This document shows, piece after piece, positions 8,771 through 17,544 of a stretch of DNA of 64,000 nucleotides (position 1 is the first letter of the stretch; each line of letters opens with the position of its first letter). Origin of the DNA: Corynebacterium felinum (lineage in GTDB: Bacteria > Actinomycetota > Actinomycetes > Mycobacteriales > Mycobacteriaceae); NCBI RefSeq assembly GCF_030408755.1, contig NZ_CP047209.1:2666001-2730000 (forward strand), read 5' to 3'. A program made the position numbers and the translations under genes. The notes under the pieces were generated by a model, which made no database searches, was not told where the DNA came from, and was given only the letters and a program-made list of their open reading frames with translations.

Positions 8771-8853
8771 TATACTCTAAGAAAATGAAGGAGCAATTCT
8801 TAGGTTGCTTTCTAGGGGAAATTTCTTCATGTTTCCTTCCTTTTGTAGGGTGA
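8771..8853 (+). promoter_or_regulatory. radA -10 box and possible leaderless leader ORF
   Basis: TATACT at 8771-8776 would place transcription start at about 8783-8785, exactly at an ATG (8785-8787). The ORF from there has 22 codons (MKEQFLGCFLG...) and stops with TGA at 8851-8853, five bases before the radA ATG. No good -35 box is seen. Confidence 0.35.
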
Positions 8854-8858
8854 GCAGC

Positions 8859-10247
8859 ATGGCGAAAAAAGCGCGCAGCGTACACACCTGCACCGAATGC
8901 GGATACTCCTCCCCCAAATGGTTGGGCCGCTGCCCCGAATGCGGCTCATGGGGCTCCATGGAGGAACACACCCAAGCCACCGGCTCCGTGGCACACGCTG
9001 CCACGCTGGGTGCGGTATCCAAAGGGCTTGCTCCTACCTCCCCAGCCCAAGCAATCACCAGCATTAAAGCCAGTGCTGCTACCACGTTAAGCACCGGCAT
9101 TGCTGAACTCGACCGAGTCTTAGGCAAAGGCATTGTGCCCGGCTCTGTGGTGTTACTCGCAGGTGAACCCGGTGTGGGTAAATCCACCCTTCTGCTGGAG
9201 GTGGCGGCACGGTGGACAGAGCAGCAGGACTCTGCTGGGAAAAACCGGGTGGCCTTATATGTCACGGCAGAAGAATCAGCAGGGCAGGTGCGCCTGCGTG
9301 CCGAGCGCACCAATGCGCTCAAAGACACCTTGTTCCTTGCGTCGGAAAACAACCTCGATGTTGTCTTCGGCCACGTGGAGGCGCTCAAGCCCAGCCTGAT
9401 TATCGTCGACTCAGTTCAAACCATGTCGGCTGTAGGGGTCGAAGGTGTAGCCGGTGGCGTTGCCCAATCGCGTGCCGTCACCGCGGCACTGACCACCTTG
9501 GCGAAAAACACCAACATCCCCATCCTTCTGGTCGGCCATGTGACCAAAGACGGCAACGTCGCCGGCCCGCGTGTACTGGAGCACTTGGTGGATGTGGTGC
9601 TGAATTTCGAGGGGGATCGTCATTCCAGTTTGCGCATGCTGCGGGGTATTAAAAACCGTTTTGGTGCCACCGATGAAGTGGGCTGTTTTGAACAGCAGCA
9701 CGATGGCATCAAAGAGGTCGAAGACCCTTCGGGTCTATTTTTAAGCCACCGCGAGACCACCCCTGATGGCACTGCGGTGACTGTGGCTATGGATGGTGTG
9801 CGCCCCATTGTGGCGGAGGTGCAGTCGTTGGTGGTGCCAACGGAGTCGAAGAATCCGCGGCGCGCGGTTACTGGGCTTGATCCCACGCGCGTGCCCATGG
9901 TGTTGGCGGTTCTTGCGGCGCGTGCGGGGAAGAAAACTCACGATAAAGAGGTGTATGTGGCAACCGTGGGCGGTATGAAGGTGGGTGAGCCTGCCACAGA
10001 CCTCGCTATTGCGCTTGCCACCGCCTCAGCGCTTTCACGCACCCCGTTGCCGAAGAAAACGGTGGTGTTGGGTGAAGTTGGTTTAGCTGGCGAGATTCGC
10101 CGTGTGCCAAATGTGCAGCGGCGTTTGCAGGAGGCAAAGAGGCTGGGATACACCACCGCCATCGTCCCGAAGTGTTCGGTGACGATGGCGGGGATGAAAG
10201 TGGTGGAAGTCGAAACTCTGACCGATGCGCTGCGAATCTTAAGCTAA
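8859..10247 (+). CDS. radA: DNA repair protein RadA (Sms)
   Basis: Cytosolic ATPase that promotes branch migration of recombination intermediates together with RecA. The 462 residues show an N-terminal zinc finger (CTECGYSSPKWLGRCPECGSW), Walker A GEPGVGKST, the RadA-specific KNRFG motif (IKNRFGATDE), and a C-terminal Lon-protease-like domain (GEVGLAGEIRRVPNVQRRL). I start at the ATG at 8859, which puts the zinc finger near residue 10 as in the family; the in-frame ATG at 8829 and TTG at 8805 would add about 10-18 unrelated residues. In mycobacteria the next gene is disA; here it is not. Confidence 0.97.
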   Translation: MAKKARSVHTCTECGYSSPKWLGRCPECGSWGSMEEHTQATGSVAHAATLGAVSKGLAPTSPAQAITSIKASAATTLSTGIAELDRVLGKGIVPGSVVLLAGEPGVGKSTLLLEVAARWTEQQDSAGKNRVALYVTAEESAGQVRLRAERTNALKDTLFLASENNLDVVFGHVEALKPSLIIVDSVQTMSAVGVEGVAGGVAQSRAVTAALTTLAKNTNIPILLVGHVTKDGNVAGPRVLEHLVDVVLNFEGDRHSSLRMLRGIKNRFGATDEVGCFEQQHDGIKEVEDPSGLFLSHRETTPDGTAVTVAMDGVRPIVAEVQSLVVPTESKNPRRAVTGLDPTRVPMVLAVLAARAGKKTHDKEVYVATVGGMKVGEPATDLAIALATASALSRTPLPKKTVVLGEVGLAGEIRRVPNVQRRLQEAKRLGYTTAIVPKCSVTMAGMKVVEVETLTDALRILS

Positions 10248-10255
10248 GCGGGAGG

Positions 10256-11005
10256 TTACTGGAGGTGGAAGTCGATCGGCGCGGACGCGTTCGTGCCGAT
10301 CACTGTGTGCAGATAATAGCTGCCCGCCGGAACAGATTGGCGGCCCTGGCAGGTTTCCGGTGTGGAGGTGGTGCGCGACCATTTCGCCTCAAACTTGCGC
10401 TCCTGGCCTGACCTAAAAGTCTGCTCCCCAGTGCCTACTGGTGCGTTGCAGTCAATATCGGACCACACGCGCTGGTTGGCGTCGAGTGAATATACCTCGA
10501 ATCGCAGCGGGTCGCGTCCGAGATCGATCACGCAATCAGCACTGGTGGGGTTTTTCACTGTCATATAGAAGCTTGGCAGGTCTTCCGCAGCATAAAAGGG
10601 GTGATTGGTGGAGGCGCTTATTTCGAGGTCATCGACATTACAGGTGGTTTTGCGCTCAGGGTCTTCGGTGGGTTCAGCTGACTGTGAGGGGTCGACTTCC
10701 TTCACACCCTCATCCTTGGCCTGTTCGCTGCTTGTCGTTTCGCTCACCACGCTTGTCGACGCCGGTGTGCTGTGCGCTGTCGGCGCAGCACTGCTGGTGA
10801 TCAAGGCTGCAGGGGTTGGTGAGTCTTCTTTGCTCACGAGTGCCGCGATGACCATGATGAGTACCGCGACGGCTGCCAGACCAATGATGGCTGCGGCGCG
10901 TCGGCGTCGGTAGTACACCTCGGGTGGGAGGCGTGGTTCGGCGGGTTCGGGCGCTGGCCGTGATGGCGGGCGGGAGTATGAGTAGTTTCTGTTTCGGCGT
11001 TCCAC
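10256..11005 (-). CDS. Membrane-anchored protein of unknown function (Rv3587c position)
   Basis: A 249-residue protein with a proline- and arginine-rich cytoplasmic start (PPSRPAPEPAEPRLPPE), one membrane segment (AAAIIGLAAVAVLIMVIAALV, about residues 37-57), a Ser/Thr-rich spacer and an extracytoplasmic beta domain (about 125-249). The domain has four cysteines (TTCNVDD, SADCVIDL, DIDCNAP, PETCQGR) that could form two disulphides. It ends with a Tyr-Tyr and HLQ tail. Its place between radA and the carbonic anhydrase gene matches Rv3587c. No activity can be assigned. Confidence 0.75.
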   Translation of the reverse strand: MERRNRNYSYSRPPSRPAPEPAEPRLPPEVYYRRRRAAAIIGLAAVAVLIMVIAALVSKEDSPTPAALITSSAAPTAHSTPASTSVVSETTSSEQAKDEGVKEVDPSQSAEPTEDPERKTTCNVDDLEISASTNHPFYAAEDLPSFYMTVKNPTSADCVIDLGRDPLRFEVYSLDANQRVWSDIDCNAPVGTGEQTFRSGQERKFEAKWSRTTSTPETCQGRQSVPAGSYYLHTVIGTNASAPIDFHLQ

Positions 11006-11023
11006 AATAACCAGCCTAAATGC

Positions 11024-11072
11024 AAAACCCTAGCAACTGGGGTTTAAGCCAAGGTGTGTTGCTAGGGTTTTT
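11024..11072 (-). terminator. Terminator of the carbonic anhydrase gene
   Basis: Perfect stem AAAACCCTAGCAAC (11024-11037) / GTTGCTAGGGTTTT (11058-11071). T-runs exist on both sides, so it can act on either strand; it sits 17 bases past the canB stop. Confidence 0.85.
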
Positions 11073-11088
11073 GTGGAATCTGAGGGTT

Positions 11089-11706
11089 TTAGACGCCTTC
11101 GGTCCAAACAGTTTCGACGCGGCCGTCTTTGAGTCGGTACCGTCCAGCGACCACAGCGGTGCGTCCCTTGTCCACGGCAGTGTTGATCACTGGGGATACT
11201 TGCATGATTTTGCGCAAAATCGCGTGGGCGTGGGCGCGCTCGAAATGTTCGGCGGAGTGCCCGCCTTTCGACTTCGCCTCCAAGATGGACGGAGCGATTT
11301 GTTCCACGATGGTGCGCTGGTGCCCTATGGGTACATCCTCGCCGTCGAGCACAACTTTGGCAGTAGCGCCCACGGCACCGCAGGATTCGTGGCCTAAAAC
11401 CACGAGTACTTCAACGCCGAGTTCCGCAACGGCGAATTCTAGGGAGGCGAGCACGGCGGAATCAACGACTTCGCCAGCGGTGCGCACAACGAACAGGTCG
11501 CCGAGGCCGACGTCGAAAAGCAACTCGACGGGAACGCGGGAGTCGCCGCAGGTGAGGATCGCTGCTCGTGGTGCCTGCCCCATCTGCAATTGTTCTCGAC
11601 GGGACACGGACTGATTGGGGTGGACGGGGACGCCTTCCGCGAAGCGCCGGTTGCCTTCGAGAAGGCCAAGCCATACCGCTTTCGGATCGCGAGCAATATC
11701 GTTCAT
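11089..11706 (-). CDS. canB: Beta-class carbonic anhydrase
   Basis: Cytoplasmic zinc enzyme, 205 residues, interconverting CO2 and bicarbonate. All four metal and active-site landmarks are visible: Cys-x-Asp-x-Arg in ILTCGDSRVPVE, and the His-x2-Cys pair in VVLGHESCGAVGAT. The rest (FVVRTAGEVVDSAVLASLEFAV) is typical of the clade related to M. tuberculosis Rv3588c, and the position agrees. It is divergent from mutY with a short 65-base gap. The MNDIARDPKAVWLGLLEGNRRF start fits family length. Confidence 0.95.
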   Translation of the reverse strand: MNDIARDPKAVWLGLLEGNRRFAEGVPVHPNQSVSRREQLQMGQAPRAAILTCGDSRVPVELLFDVGLGDLFVVRTAGEVVDSAVLASLEFAVAELGVEVLVVLGHESCGAVGATAKVVLDGEDVPIGHQRTIVEQIAPSILEAKSKGGHSAEHFERAHAHAILRKIMQVSPVINTAVDKGRTAVVAGRYRLKDGRVETVWTEGV

Positions 11707-11771
11707 AACTTCTTATTTTCGCACGCGGAAGCATAGTTTGCGGATTTTCTTCACTACAATTGTTAATTCTC

Positions 11772-12677
11772 ATGACCCACCACAGTTTCAACACCGTCGA
11801 AATACCCGCTCTGAACAAGGCTTTAAGCAGCTGGTACCAGGCGAACGCCCGAACCATCGCCTGGCGCACCCCCGCTACCTCCCCTTGGGGAATTCTGCTC
11901 AGCGAAGTAATGAGCCAACAAACCCCCGTCAACCGCGTGGAGCCCGCGTGGCGCGAGTGGATGAACACCTGGCCCACCCCCGCCGCACTCGCCGACGCCC
12001 CCACTGCCGACGTCGTCAAAGCGTGGGGCTCACTCGGCTACCCACGCCGCGCATTAAGGCTTAAAGAATGCGCCAGTGCCATCACGACACGCCACGGCGG
12101 TAAGGTGCCCGACACCCTTGAAGAGCTCCTAGCCTTGCCCGGCATTGGACAATACACCGCCTCGGCGGTCGCAGCGTTCGCGTTTGGGCAGCGCGTGCCG
12201 GTGATTGACACAAATGTGCGCCGGGTTGTGCGCCGCATACTCGACGGACGCTACTTGGTGCGCAGCAATACCACCACGAAAAAAGACCTAGCCCAAGTAG
12301 AACAGCTACTGCCACAACAAGGCGCACCGCTTGTCAGCGTCGCATTGATGGAACTCGGGGCGCTGATTTGCCGCCCTGCCCCACTATGCGAACAATGCCC
12401 CGTGCAACAGCTGTGCACCTGGCAACAGCTGGGGTGCCCTAAGCCGAGCGCCGAAGAAGTCGAACGCGCCAAAGGAAGGGTGCAGAAGTTTCACGGCACC
12501 GATAGGCAGGTGCGCGGCAAAATTATGCATGTCTTACGCACAGCCACCGAACCTGTTCCACGCAGCGAGCTGGCACAAGTGTGGCCGGATGCCGCCCAGT
12601 TTGACCGCTGCCTATTTTCGTTAGTTGAAGACGGATTAGCCGAACACACCAAGGAGAAATTCCATCTACCCGCCTAA
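11772..12677 (+). CDS. mutY: A/G-specific adenine glycosylase MutY
   Basis: Base-excision repair enzyme that removes adenine opposite 8-oxoguanine. About 301 residues: catalytic Glu in LLSEVMSQQTPV, helix-hairpin-helix LPGIGQYTASAVAAFAFG followed by the catalytic Asp in VIDTNVRRV, and the iron-sulphur loop CRPAPLCEQCPVQQLC with four Cys. The C-terminal part is short compared with E. coli MutY, as is usual in actinobacteria. I choose the ATG at 11772. TACAAT at 11755-11760 would start transcription a few bases before it, so the mRNA may be leaderless, which fits the absence of a ribosome site. Confidence 0.95.
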   Translation: MTHHSFNTVEIPALNKALSSWYQANARTIAWRTPATSPWGILLSEVMSQQTPVNRVEPAWREWMNTWPTPAALADAPTADVVKAWGSLGYPRRALRLKECASAITTRHGGKVPDTLEELLALPGIGQYTASAVAAFAFGQRVPVIDTNVRRVVRRILDGRYLVRSNTTTKKDLAQVEQLLPQQGAPLVSVALMELGALICRPAPLCEQCPVQQLCTWQQLGCPKPSAEEVERAKGRVQKFHGTDRQVRGKIMHVLRTATEPVPRSELAQVWPDAAQFDRCLFSLVEDGLAEHTKEKFHLPA

Positions 12678-12696
12678 GACAGATAAACTTTTGCGC

Positions 12697-14043
12697 ATGA
12701 ACTTATTTGTCCGGCTAATGTCAGTCACTCTCCTTGCCACGCTGAGCACCCTATGTGTGCACACACCAGCACACGCGGTGACTCCTCATCAGCTTGTCGA
12801 AGGACTCAATTGGGCAGCAACCAATAGGGCCGATTCGTGGATTGAAAACCCCAGCGACGACGCCTTCTACCAGCCACCCGCACAGTTCGACCCCACCCCC
12901 GGCGCAATCATTAAAACACAACCCGCCCCGCACCTTCTCAACGTGCTGGGCCCAGGTTTTCGCGCCTACGCCCAAAAAATCATGTACACCTCGCGGGATC
13001 AGGACAACAACCCAGTGCCGGTGACAGGCTATGTGATTGAGCCTGCGAATCCGTGGCTAGGCAAAGGTGAGGTTCCCACCCTCGTGTTCGCACCAGGCAC
13101 ACGAGGGCAGGGCAATATTTGCGCGCCCTCACGCGGACCATGGTTAACCAGTGCTGTTGATACTGCCGATCATGCGATTGGTTTCAACTACGAATTACCC
13201 CTCCAATACCTCGCCGCCGCCTCCGGCATGCGCGTAGTAGTCACCGACTATATTGGGCTCGGCACACCAGGGGTTCACACCTATGTCAACAACATTGAGC
13301 AAGCGCACGCCGTACTCGACGCCGCCCGCGCAGCCCTGCGAGTAAATAATCTGCCCCACAACTCCCCTGTCGGCTTTTATGGCTACAGCCAAGGTGGCGG
13401 CGCTGTGGCCGCTGCGGCGGAGCACGCCCAGTCCTATGCCCCTGAGCTCAATGTGAAAGGAACTTTTGCCGGCGCACCCCCTGCCGATCTGGAGAAAGTC
13501 TTTTTCACCGTGGACGGCACAATCTTATCCGGGGTGCTGGGCATGGCGATCAATGGGTTCGCCGCCCGCAATATGGATTTCAAAAATGCCATTGAAAAAT
13601 ACCTCACCGACGAAGGCAAGATCTTCCTTTCGCGCGCAGCTACCAGTTGTGTACCGGATCTTGCGTTGCGGGACGGATTCAAAGCAACCTCGGAATTTTC
13701 TACCACAAGCAGGCGCATGGGTGAGATCTTGCTCCATGAGCCAGCAATCGCCCAAACCTTAGCGCAGCAGCGCATTGGCACGATGCCACTGAACGCCCCC
13801 ATGATGGTGGGCACCGCCACCGCAGACGATATCGTGCCAAACGATCAGGTGCAGCAAATGGCCCAAGATTTCTGCGCCCAAGGCGGGCAGGTGCTCATGC
13901 GGCAGTGGGATATCAAGCCGATCCAGGTGATCCCGGGTTCTGCGCTGACGCATTCTATGCCCCTGTTTTTGGCGGCTCCTGAATCGTTGAAGTACATGTT
14001 TGACCGTTTCAACGATGAACCCGCCCCCAACAACTGTGCTTAA
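12697..14043 (+). CDS. Secretory lipase (LIP family)
   Basis: Exported alpha/beta-hydrolase, 448 residues, of the secretory lipase family found in corynebacteria and fungi. The signal peptide runs to about THTPAHA (residue ~28). The nucleophile elbow GYSQGG is in VGFYGYSQGGGAVAAA. A likely catalytic Asp is in TATADDIVPNDQ and the His in ALTHSMPLFL. Cysteines near NICAPS, SCVPDL, DFCAQ and the terminal NNCA could form disulphides. The ATG at 12697 starts 6 bases after a TAAACT -10-like box, so a leaderless transcript is possible. It follows mutY by 19 bases. Confidence 0.88.
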   Translation: MNLFVRLMSVTLLATLSTLCVHTPAHAVTPHQLVEGLNWAATNRADSWIENPSDDAFYQPPAQFDPTPGAIIKTQPAPHLLNVLGPGFRAYAQKIMYTSRDQDNNPVPVTGYVIEPANPWLGKGEVPTLVFAPGTRGQGNICAPSRGPWLTSAVDTADHAIGFNYELPLQYLAAASGMRVVVTDYIGLGTPGVHTYVNNIEQAHAVLDAARAALRVNNLPHNSPVGFYGYSQGGGAVAAAAEHAQSYAPELNVKGTFAGAPPADLEKVFFTVDGTILSGVLGMAINGFAARNMDFKNAIEKYLTDEGKIFLSRAATSCVPDLALRDGFKATSEFSTTSRRMGEILLHEPAIAQTLAQQRIGTMPLNAPMMVGTATADDIVPNDQVQQMAQDFCAQGGQVLMRQWDIKPIQVIPGSALTHSMPLFLAAPESLKYMFDRFNDEPAPNNCA

Positions 14044-14057
14044 GCATGGAGGTTTCC

Positions 14058-14260
14058 CCCTTTTGGGGCACATAAGCCTTGCGCGGATGGAGCTTAGCAA
14101 AATATCAGTTAGAGATAGAGCAACTGCTACCACTAAAACCGCAGGTCAAATTTCCACCCACGAGCTGAAACTCTAACTATTATTTTTGAATCAATCAACT
14201 TGACATTCATAGGCACTTTTCACGGTGTACGGCTGGGCGCTACAGCAAGGTTTTCCACAA
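14058..14260 (+). repeat. Dispersed repeat copy B with covarying hairpin (14107-14178)
   Basis: Short copy of the repeat seen at 3375-4060 and 30240-30840. Interior positions ATAGAGCAA, AAAACCGCAGGTCAA and TATTTTTGAATCAATC are shared with the other copies. The hairpin arms read AGTTAGAG (14107-14114) and CTCTAACT (14171-14178) instead of GATTCGAC and GTCGAATC, and they still pair fully. It lies between the lipase gene and the clpC terminator. Confidence 0.7.
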
Positions 14261-14271
14261 AGCCTAGGTAG

Positions 14272-14322
14272 ACAAAAACCGTGTGTGTGAGAGCGTCTTG
14301 CGATGCTCACAACACACACGGT
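14272..14322 (-). terminator. Rho-independent terminator of clpC
   Basis: Stem ACCGTGTGTGT... / ...ACACACACGGT with an inner GAGC/GCTC pair; on the minus strand it is followed by GGTTTTTGTC. It lies 14 bases past the clpC stop. Confidence 0.9.
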
Positions 14323-14336
14323 GTTTGTGCTAAAGA

Positions 14337-17021
14337 TTAGGCGAGGTCGTCATCGCTTTTCGCGTGACGGCCAGCTGGCTCTTCGAGGGTGTCCACAGCC
14401 TCTGGAACTACCACCTCAGCAGCCTCAATCACATCCTCCTGTGCCTGCTCAGCTGCGCTGAAACCAGGAAGATCAGGCAGTGGCTTCACACGAGGGGTGA
14501 AGGTGAACTTGGCATCTTGAATCTGCTTGGACTCACCGTCCCAGCCTTCAACATCCACAGTGACGATCTCACCAGCGCCTAGCTCGCCGAAGAGAATCTT
14601 CTCCGACAGTGCATCCTCAATCTCACGCTGGATCGTACGACGCAGCGGACGAGCACCCAAAACAGGATCGAAGCCACGCTTAGCAAGCAGGTTCTTTGCC
14701 TTCTCGGTCAGCTCAATGCCCATATCCTTCGCTGCCAGAGCCTTCTCCACACGACCGACCAGAAGGTCAACCATCTGAACAATCTGCTCCTGGGTGAGCT
14801 GGTGGAAGACCACGATATCGTCGATACGGTTGAGGAACTCGGGGCGGAAGTGCTTCTTCAGCTCATCGTGCACCTTGTTCTTCATGCGCTCGTACTGGCC
14901 TTGCGCATCCTGCTCACCCACAGCACTAAAGCCCATGCCCACAGCCTTGGAAATATCCTGGGTGCCCAGGTTGGAGGTGAAGATCAGCACGGTGTTCTTG
15001 AAGTCCACCACGCGGCCTTGGCCGTCGGTGAGGCGGCCATCTTCGAGGACCTGCAGCAAGGTGTTGTAGATTTCCTTGTGCGCCTTTTCAATCTCGTCGA
15101 AAAGCACAACGCTAAACGGCTTGCGGCGAACCTTCTCAGTCAGCTGTCCGCCCTCTTCGTAGCCCACGTATCCCGGAGGAGCACCGAACAGGCGAGATGC
15201 GGTGAAGCGATCGTGGAACTCGCCCATATCAATCTGAATCAGCGCGTCATCCTCACCGAAGAGGAAGTTCGCCAGCGCCTTCGACAGCTCAGTCTTACCC
15301 ACACCGGAAGGACCAGCGAAGATGAAGGAACCGGAAGGGCGACGTGGATCCTTCAAGCCAGCACGGGTGCGGCGGATCGCGCGGGACACAGCCTTCACGG
15401 CATCGTCCTGGCCGATGATGCGCTTGTGCAGCTCATCTTCCATGTGCAGCAGACGCGAGGACTCTTCCTCGGTAAGCTTGAACACAGGAATACCGGTCCA
15501 GTGTGCCAGCACCTCAGCGATCTGCTCCTCGCCAACCTCGGCGATATCTTCCAGATCACCGTTGCGCCACTGCTTTTCCTTCTCAGCGCGCTCCTCACCC
15601 AGCTGGCGCTCCTTATCGCGCAGACCAGCGGCCTTCTCGAAGTCCTGGGCGTCTATTGCAGCTTCCTTCTCACGACGCACAGCCGCAATACGCTCATCAA
15701 CCTCACGCAGCGACTCCGGTGCGGTCATGCGCTTAATACGCATGCGGGCACCAGCCTCGTCAATCAAGTCAACGGCCTTATCTGGCAAGAAACGGTCGTT
15801 GATGTAGCGGGAGGAGAGATTCGCCGCCGCAGCGAGTGCACCATCGGTGATGGAAACACGGTGGTGTGCTTCGTAGCGGTCACGCAAACCCTTCAAAATT
15901 TCGATGGTGTCTTCCACCGAAGGCTCTGGCACGTTCACCGGCTGGAAGCGGCGCTCCAGCGCAGCATCCTTCTCAATGTGCTTGCGGTACTCGTCCAAGG
16001 TGGTGGCACCAATGGTCTGCAGTTCACCGCGAGCCAGTTTTGGCTTCAGTAGCGAAGCGGCATCGATAGCACCTTCGGCTGCACCGGCACCAACCAGGGT
16101 GTGAATCTCGTCGATGAACAGGATAATATCGCCGCGCTGGTTAATCTCTTTGAGTACCTTCTTGAGGCGCTCTTCGAAATCACCGCGGTAGCGGGAACCT
16201 GCAACAAGGGAACCTAAATCAAGCGAGTACACCTGCTTGTTCTTCAAGGTCTCTGGGACCTTTCCGTTAACAATGTCCAGCGCTAGGCCCTCAACCACGG
16301 CGGTCTTACCCACACCGGGTTCACCGATCAGGACGGGGTTGTTCTTGGTGCGGCGGGAAAGAACCTGCATAATGCGCTCAATTTCCTGGGTGCGGCCCAC
16401 CACAGGGTCCAGCTTGCCCTCGCGGGCAGCCTGGGTGAGGTTGCGACCGAACTGGTCGAGTACCAAAGAGGTGGAGCGCTCCCCACCACCGCGACCACCG
16501 CGGGCAGCGGCAGCACCGGCACCTGGGCCAGCACCTGCGCCGACAGCATCCCCGCCGTCGTGAGTTTGCTCAGGGTTATCGCCCTCGTAACCACTCAGCA
16601 GCTGAATAACCTGCTGGCGTACGCGCGGCAAGTCAGCGCCGAGCTTCACCAGCACCTGGGCAGCGACGCCTTCACCTTCGCGGATGAGGCCGAGCAGCAG
16701 GAATTCAGTACCAATGTACTTGTGCCCCATCTGCAGGCCTTCGCGCAAAGAGAGTTCCAGAACTTTCTTTGCTCGTGGAGTAAAAGGAATATGCCCAACT
16801 GGGGGTTCTGCGCCTTTGCCAATGATCTCTTCGACTTCTTGGCGGACAGCGACTAATGAAATCCCCATAGATTCGAGCGCTTTGGCTGCGACGCCTTCGC
16901 CCTCATGAATAAGCCCGAGCAGGATGTGCTCGGTGCCGATGTAATTGTGGTTCAGTCCCCGGGCTTCTTCCTGCGCCAATACGATGACGCGGCGAGCACG
17001 GTCTGTAAAACGCTCGAACAT
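14337..17021 (-). CDS. clpC: ATP-dependent Clp protease ATP-binding subunit ClpC
   Basis: Hsp100 unfoldase, 894 residues, feeding proteins to ClpP. Order of parts: double Clp N-domain (about 1-145, [14 protein letters not shown] and [14 protein letters not shown] repeats), a Gly/Ala-rich linker, AAA domain 1 with Walker A GEPGVGKT and Walker [11 protein letters not shown], a UVR-type middle domain ([20 protein letters not shown]), AAA domain 2 with GPSGVGKT and [10 protein letters not shown], then a variable acidic tail. The ClpP-docking loop lies in the second AAA domain. The ATG has AAGGAG eight bases upstream. A ClgR-type box lies at 17158-17175. Single-gene transcript with its own terminator. 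Confidence 0.98.
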   Translation of the reverse strand: MFERFTDRARRVIVLAQEEARGLNHNYIGTEHILLGLIHEGEGVAAKALESMGISLVAVRQEVEEIIGKGAEPPVGHIPFTPRAKKVLELSLREGLQMGHKYIGTEFLLLGLIREGEGVAAQVLVKLGADLPRVRQQVIQLLSGYEGDNPEQTHDGGDAVGAGAGPGAGAAAARGGRGGGERSTSLVLDQFGRNLTQAAREGKLDPVVGRTQEIERIMQVLSRRTKNNPVLIGEPGVGKTAVVEGLALDIVNGKVPETLKNKQVYSLDLGSLVAGSRYRGDFEERLKKVLKEINQRGDIILFIDEIHTLVGAGAAEGAIDAASLLKPKLARGELQTIGATTLDEYRKHIEKDAALERRFQPVNVPEPSVEDTIEILKGLRDRYEAHHRVSITDGALAAAANLSSRYINDRFLPDKAVDLIDEAGARMRIKRMTAPESLREVDERIAAVRREKEAAIDAQDFEKAAGLRDKERQLGEERAEKEKQWRNGDLEDIAEVGEEQIAEVLAHWTGIPVFKLTEEESSRLLHMEDELHKRIIGQDDAVKAVSRAIRRTRAGLKDPRRPSGSFIFAGPSGVGKTELSKALANFLFGEDDALIQIDMGEFHDRFTASRLFGAPPGYVGYEEGGQLTEKVRRKPFSVVLFDEIEKAHKEIYNTLLQVLEDGRLTDGQGRVVDFKNTVLIFTSNLGTQDISKAVGMGFSAVGEQDAQGQYERMKNKVHDELKKHFRPEFLNRIDDIVVFHQLTQEQIVQMVDLLVGRVEKALAAKDMGIELTEKAKNLLAKRGFDPVLGARPLRRTIQREIEDALSEKILFGELGAGEIVTVDVEGWDGESKQIQDAKFTFTPRVKPLPDLPGFSAAEQAQEDVIEAAEVVVPEAVDTLEEPAGRHAKSDDDLA

Positions 17022-17157
17022 TCTCGCTACTCCTTCTTTGGTTCTAAAAATCTAATGCTCACCACTTTAACGCAGCCTTTTCGCCCATATACCACCAATC
17101 TGGCCGAAGGTTGCACCGAAATGAGCACTATCGCAGTTCACAGGGGGTTTTCGTAGC

Positions 17158-17175
17158 TGTACGCCAGTAGCGAAC
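17158..17175. promoter_or_regulatory. Probable ClgR operator upstream of clpC
   Basis: TGTACGCCAGTAGCGAAC fits the corynebacterial ClgR consensus WNNWCGCYNANRGCGWWS at every position except the central A. ClgR is known to activate clpC and clpP genes in C. glutamicum. The site is 137 bases upstream of the clpC ATG. Confidence 0.6.
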
Positions 17176-17336
17176 ACAGGCTTGTGGTGGCAAAGTCTGG
17201 CAGCTGGCGCTTGTGGTTTACCCCAGTGTGAAGCCCCACTGTGAAGCCCCGCTCTTGCAATGTGCTAGGCGCATTGCCACAACTCAGCCACAACGAACCA
17301 AACACAGCGACCCCTTAGACCACCAAGCACACCCGC

Positions 17337-17376
17337 TTGAATGTGATATCACTTTTTGTTAATCTGATATCACATT
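17337..17376 (+). promoter_or_regulatory. Promoter with two-palindrome operator, SPFH/RHH operon
   Basis: TTGAAT (17337-17342), a 17-base spacer and TAATCT (17360-17365) form a promoter. AATGTGATATCA (17340-17351) and TGATATCACATT (17365-17376) are perfect inverted copies. Each contains GATATC and the centres are about 21 bases apart, two helical turns. One palindrome lies in the spacer and the other just past the -10 box. This is a typical repressor layout; the ribbon-helix-helix protein encoded by the operon is the obvious candidate. The remainder of 17022-17544 shows only the ClgR box. Confidence 0.65.
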
Positions 17377-17544
17377 ATTCTTCGTTTCGATCCCTCGTGC
17401 TTCCTTATCCCAACGTATTTCAACACACATATTTCAACTCACAAGAGTCCCACACACGAGGATCTTCCCAGCTACCACACCACTCCCCCTTAAGGGGGTC
17501 ACGGTGATGTGCGCAGAAGAATTCACACAGAAAGGTTCACCCCC

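Noticed and set aside
14802..16052. 416-codon plus-strand frame opposite clpC
   Set aside because: Antisense shadow of the strongly conserved clpC gene.
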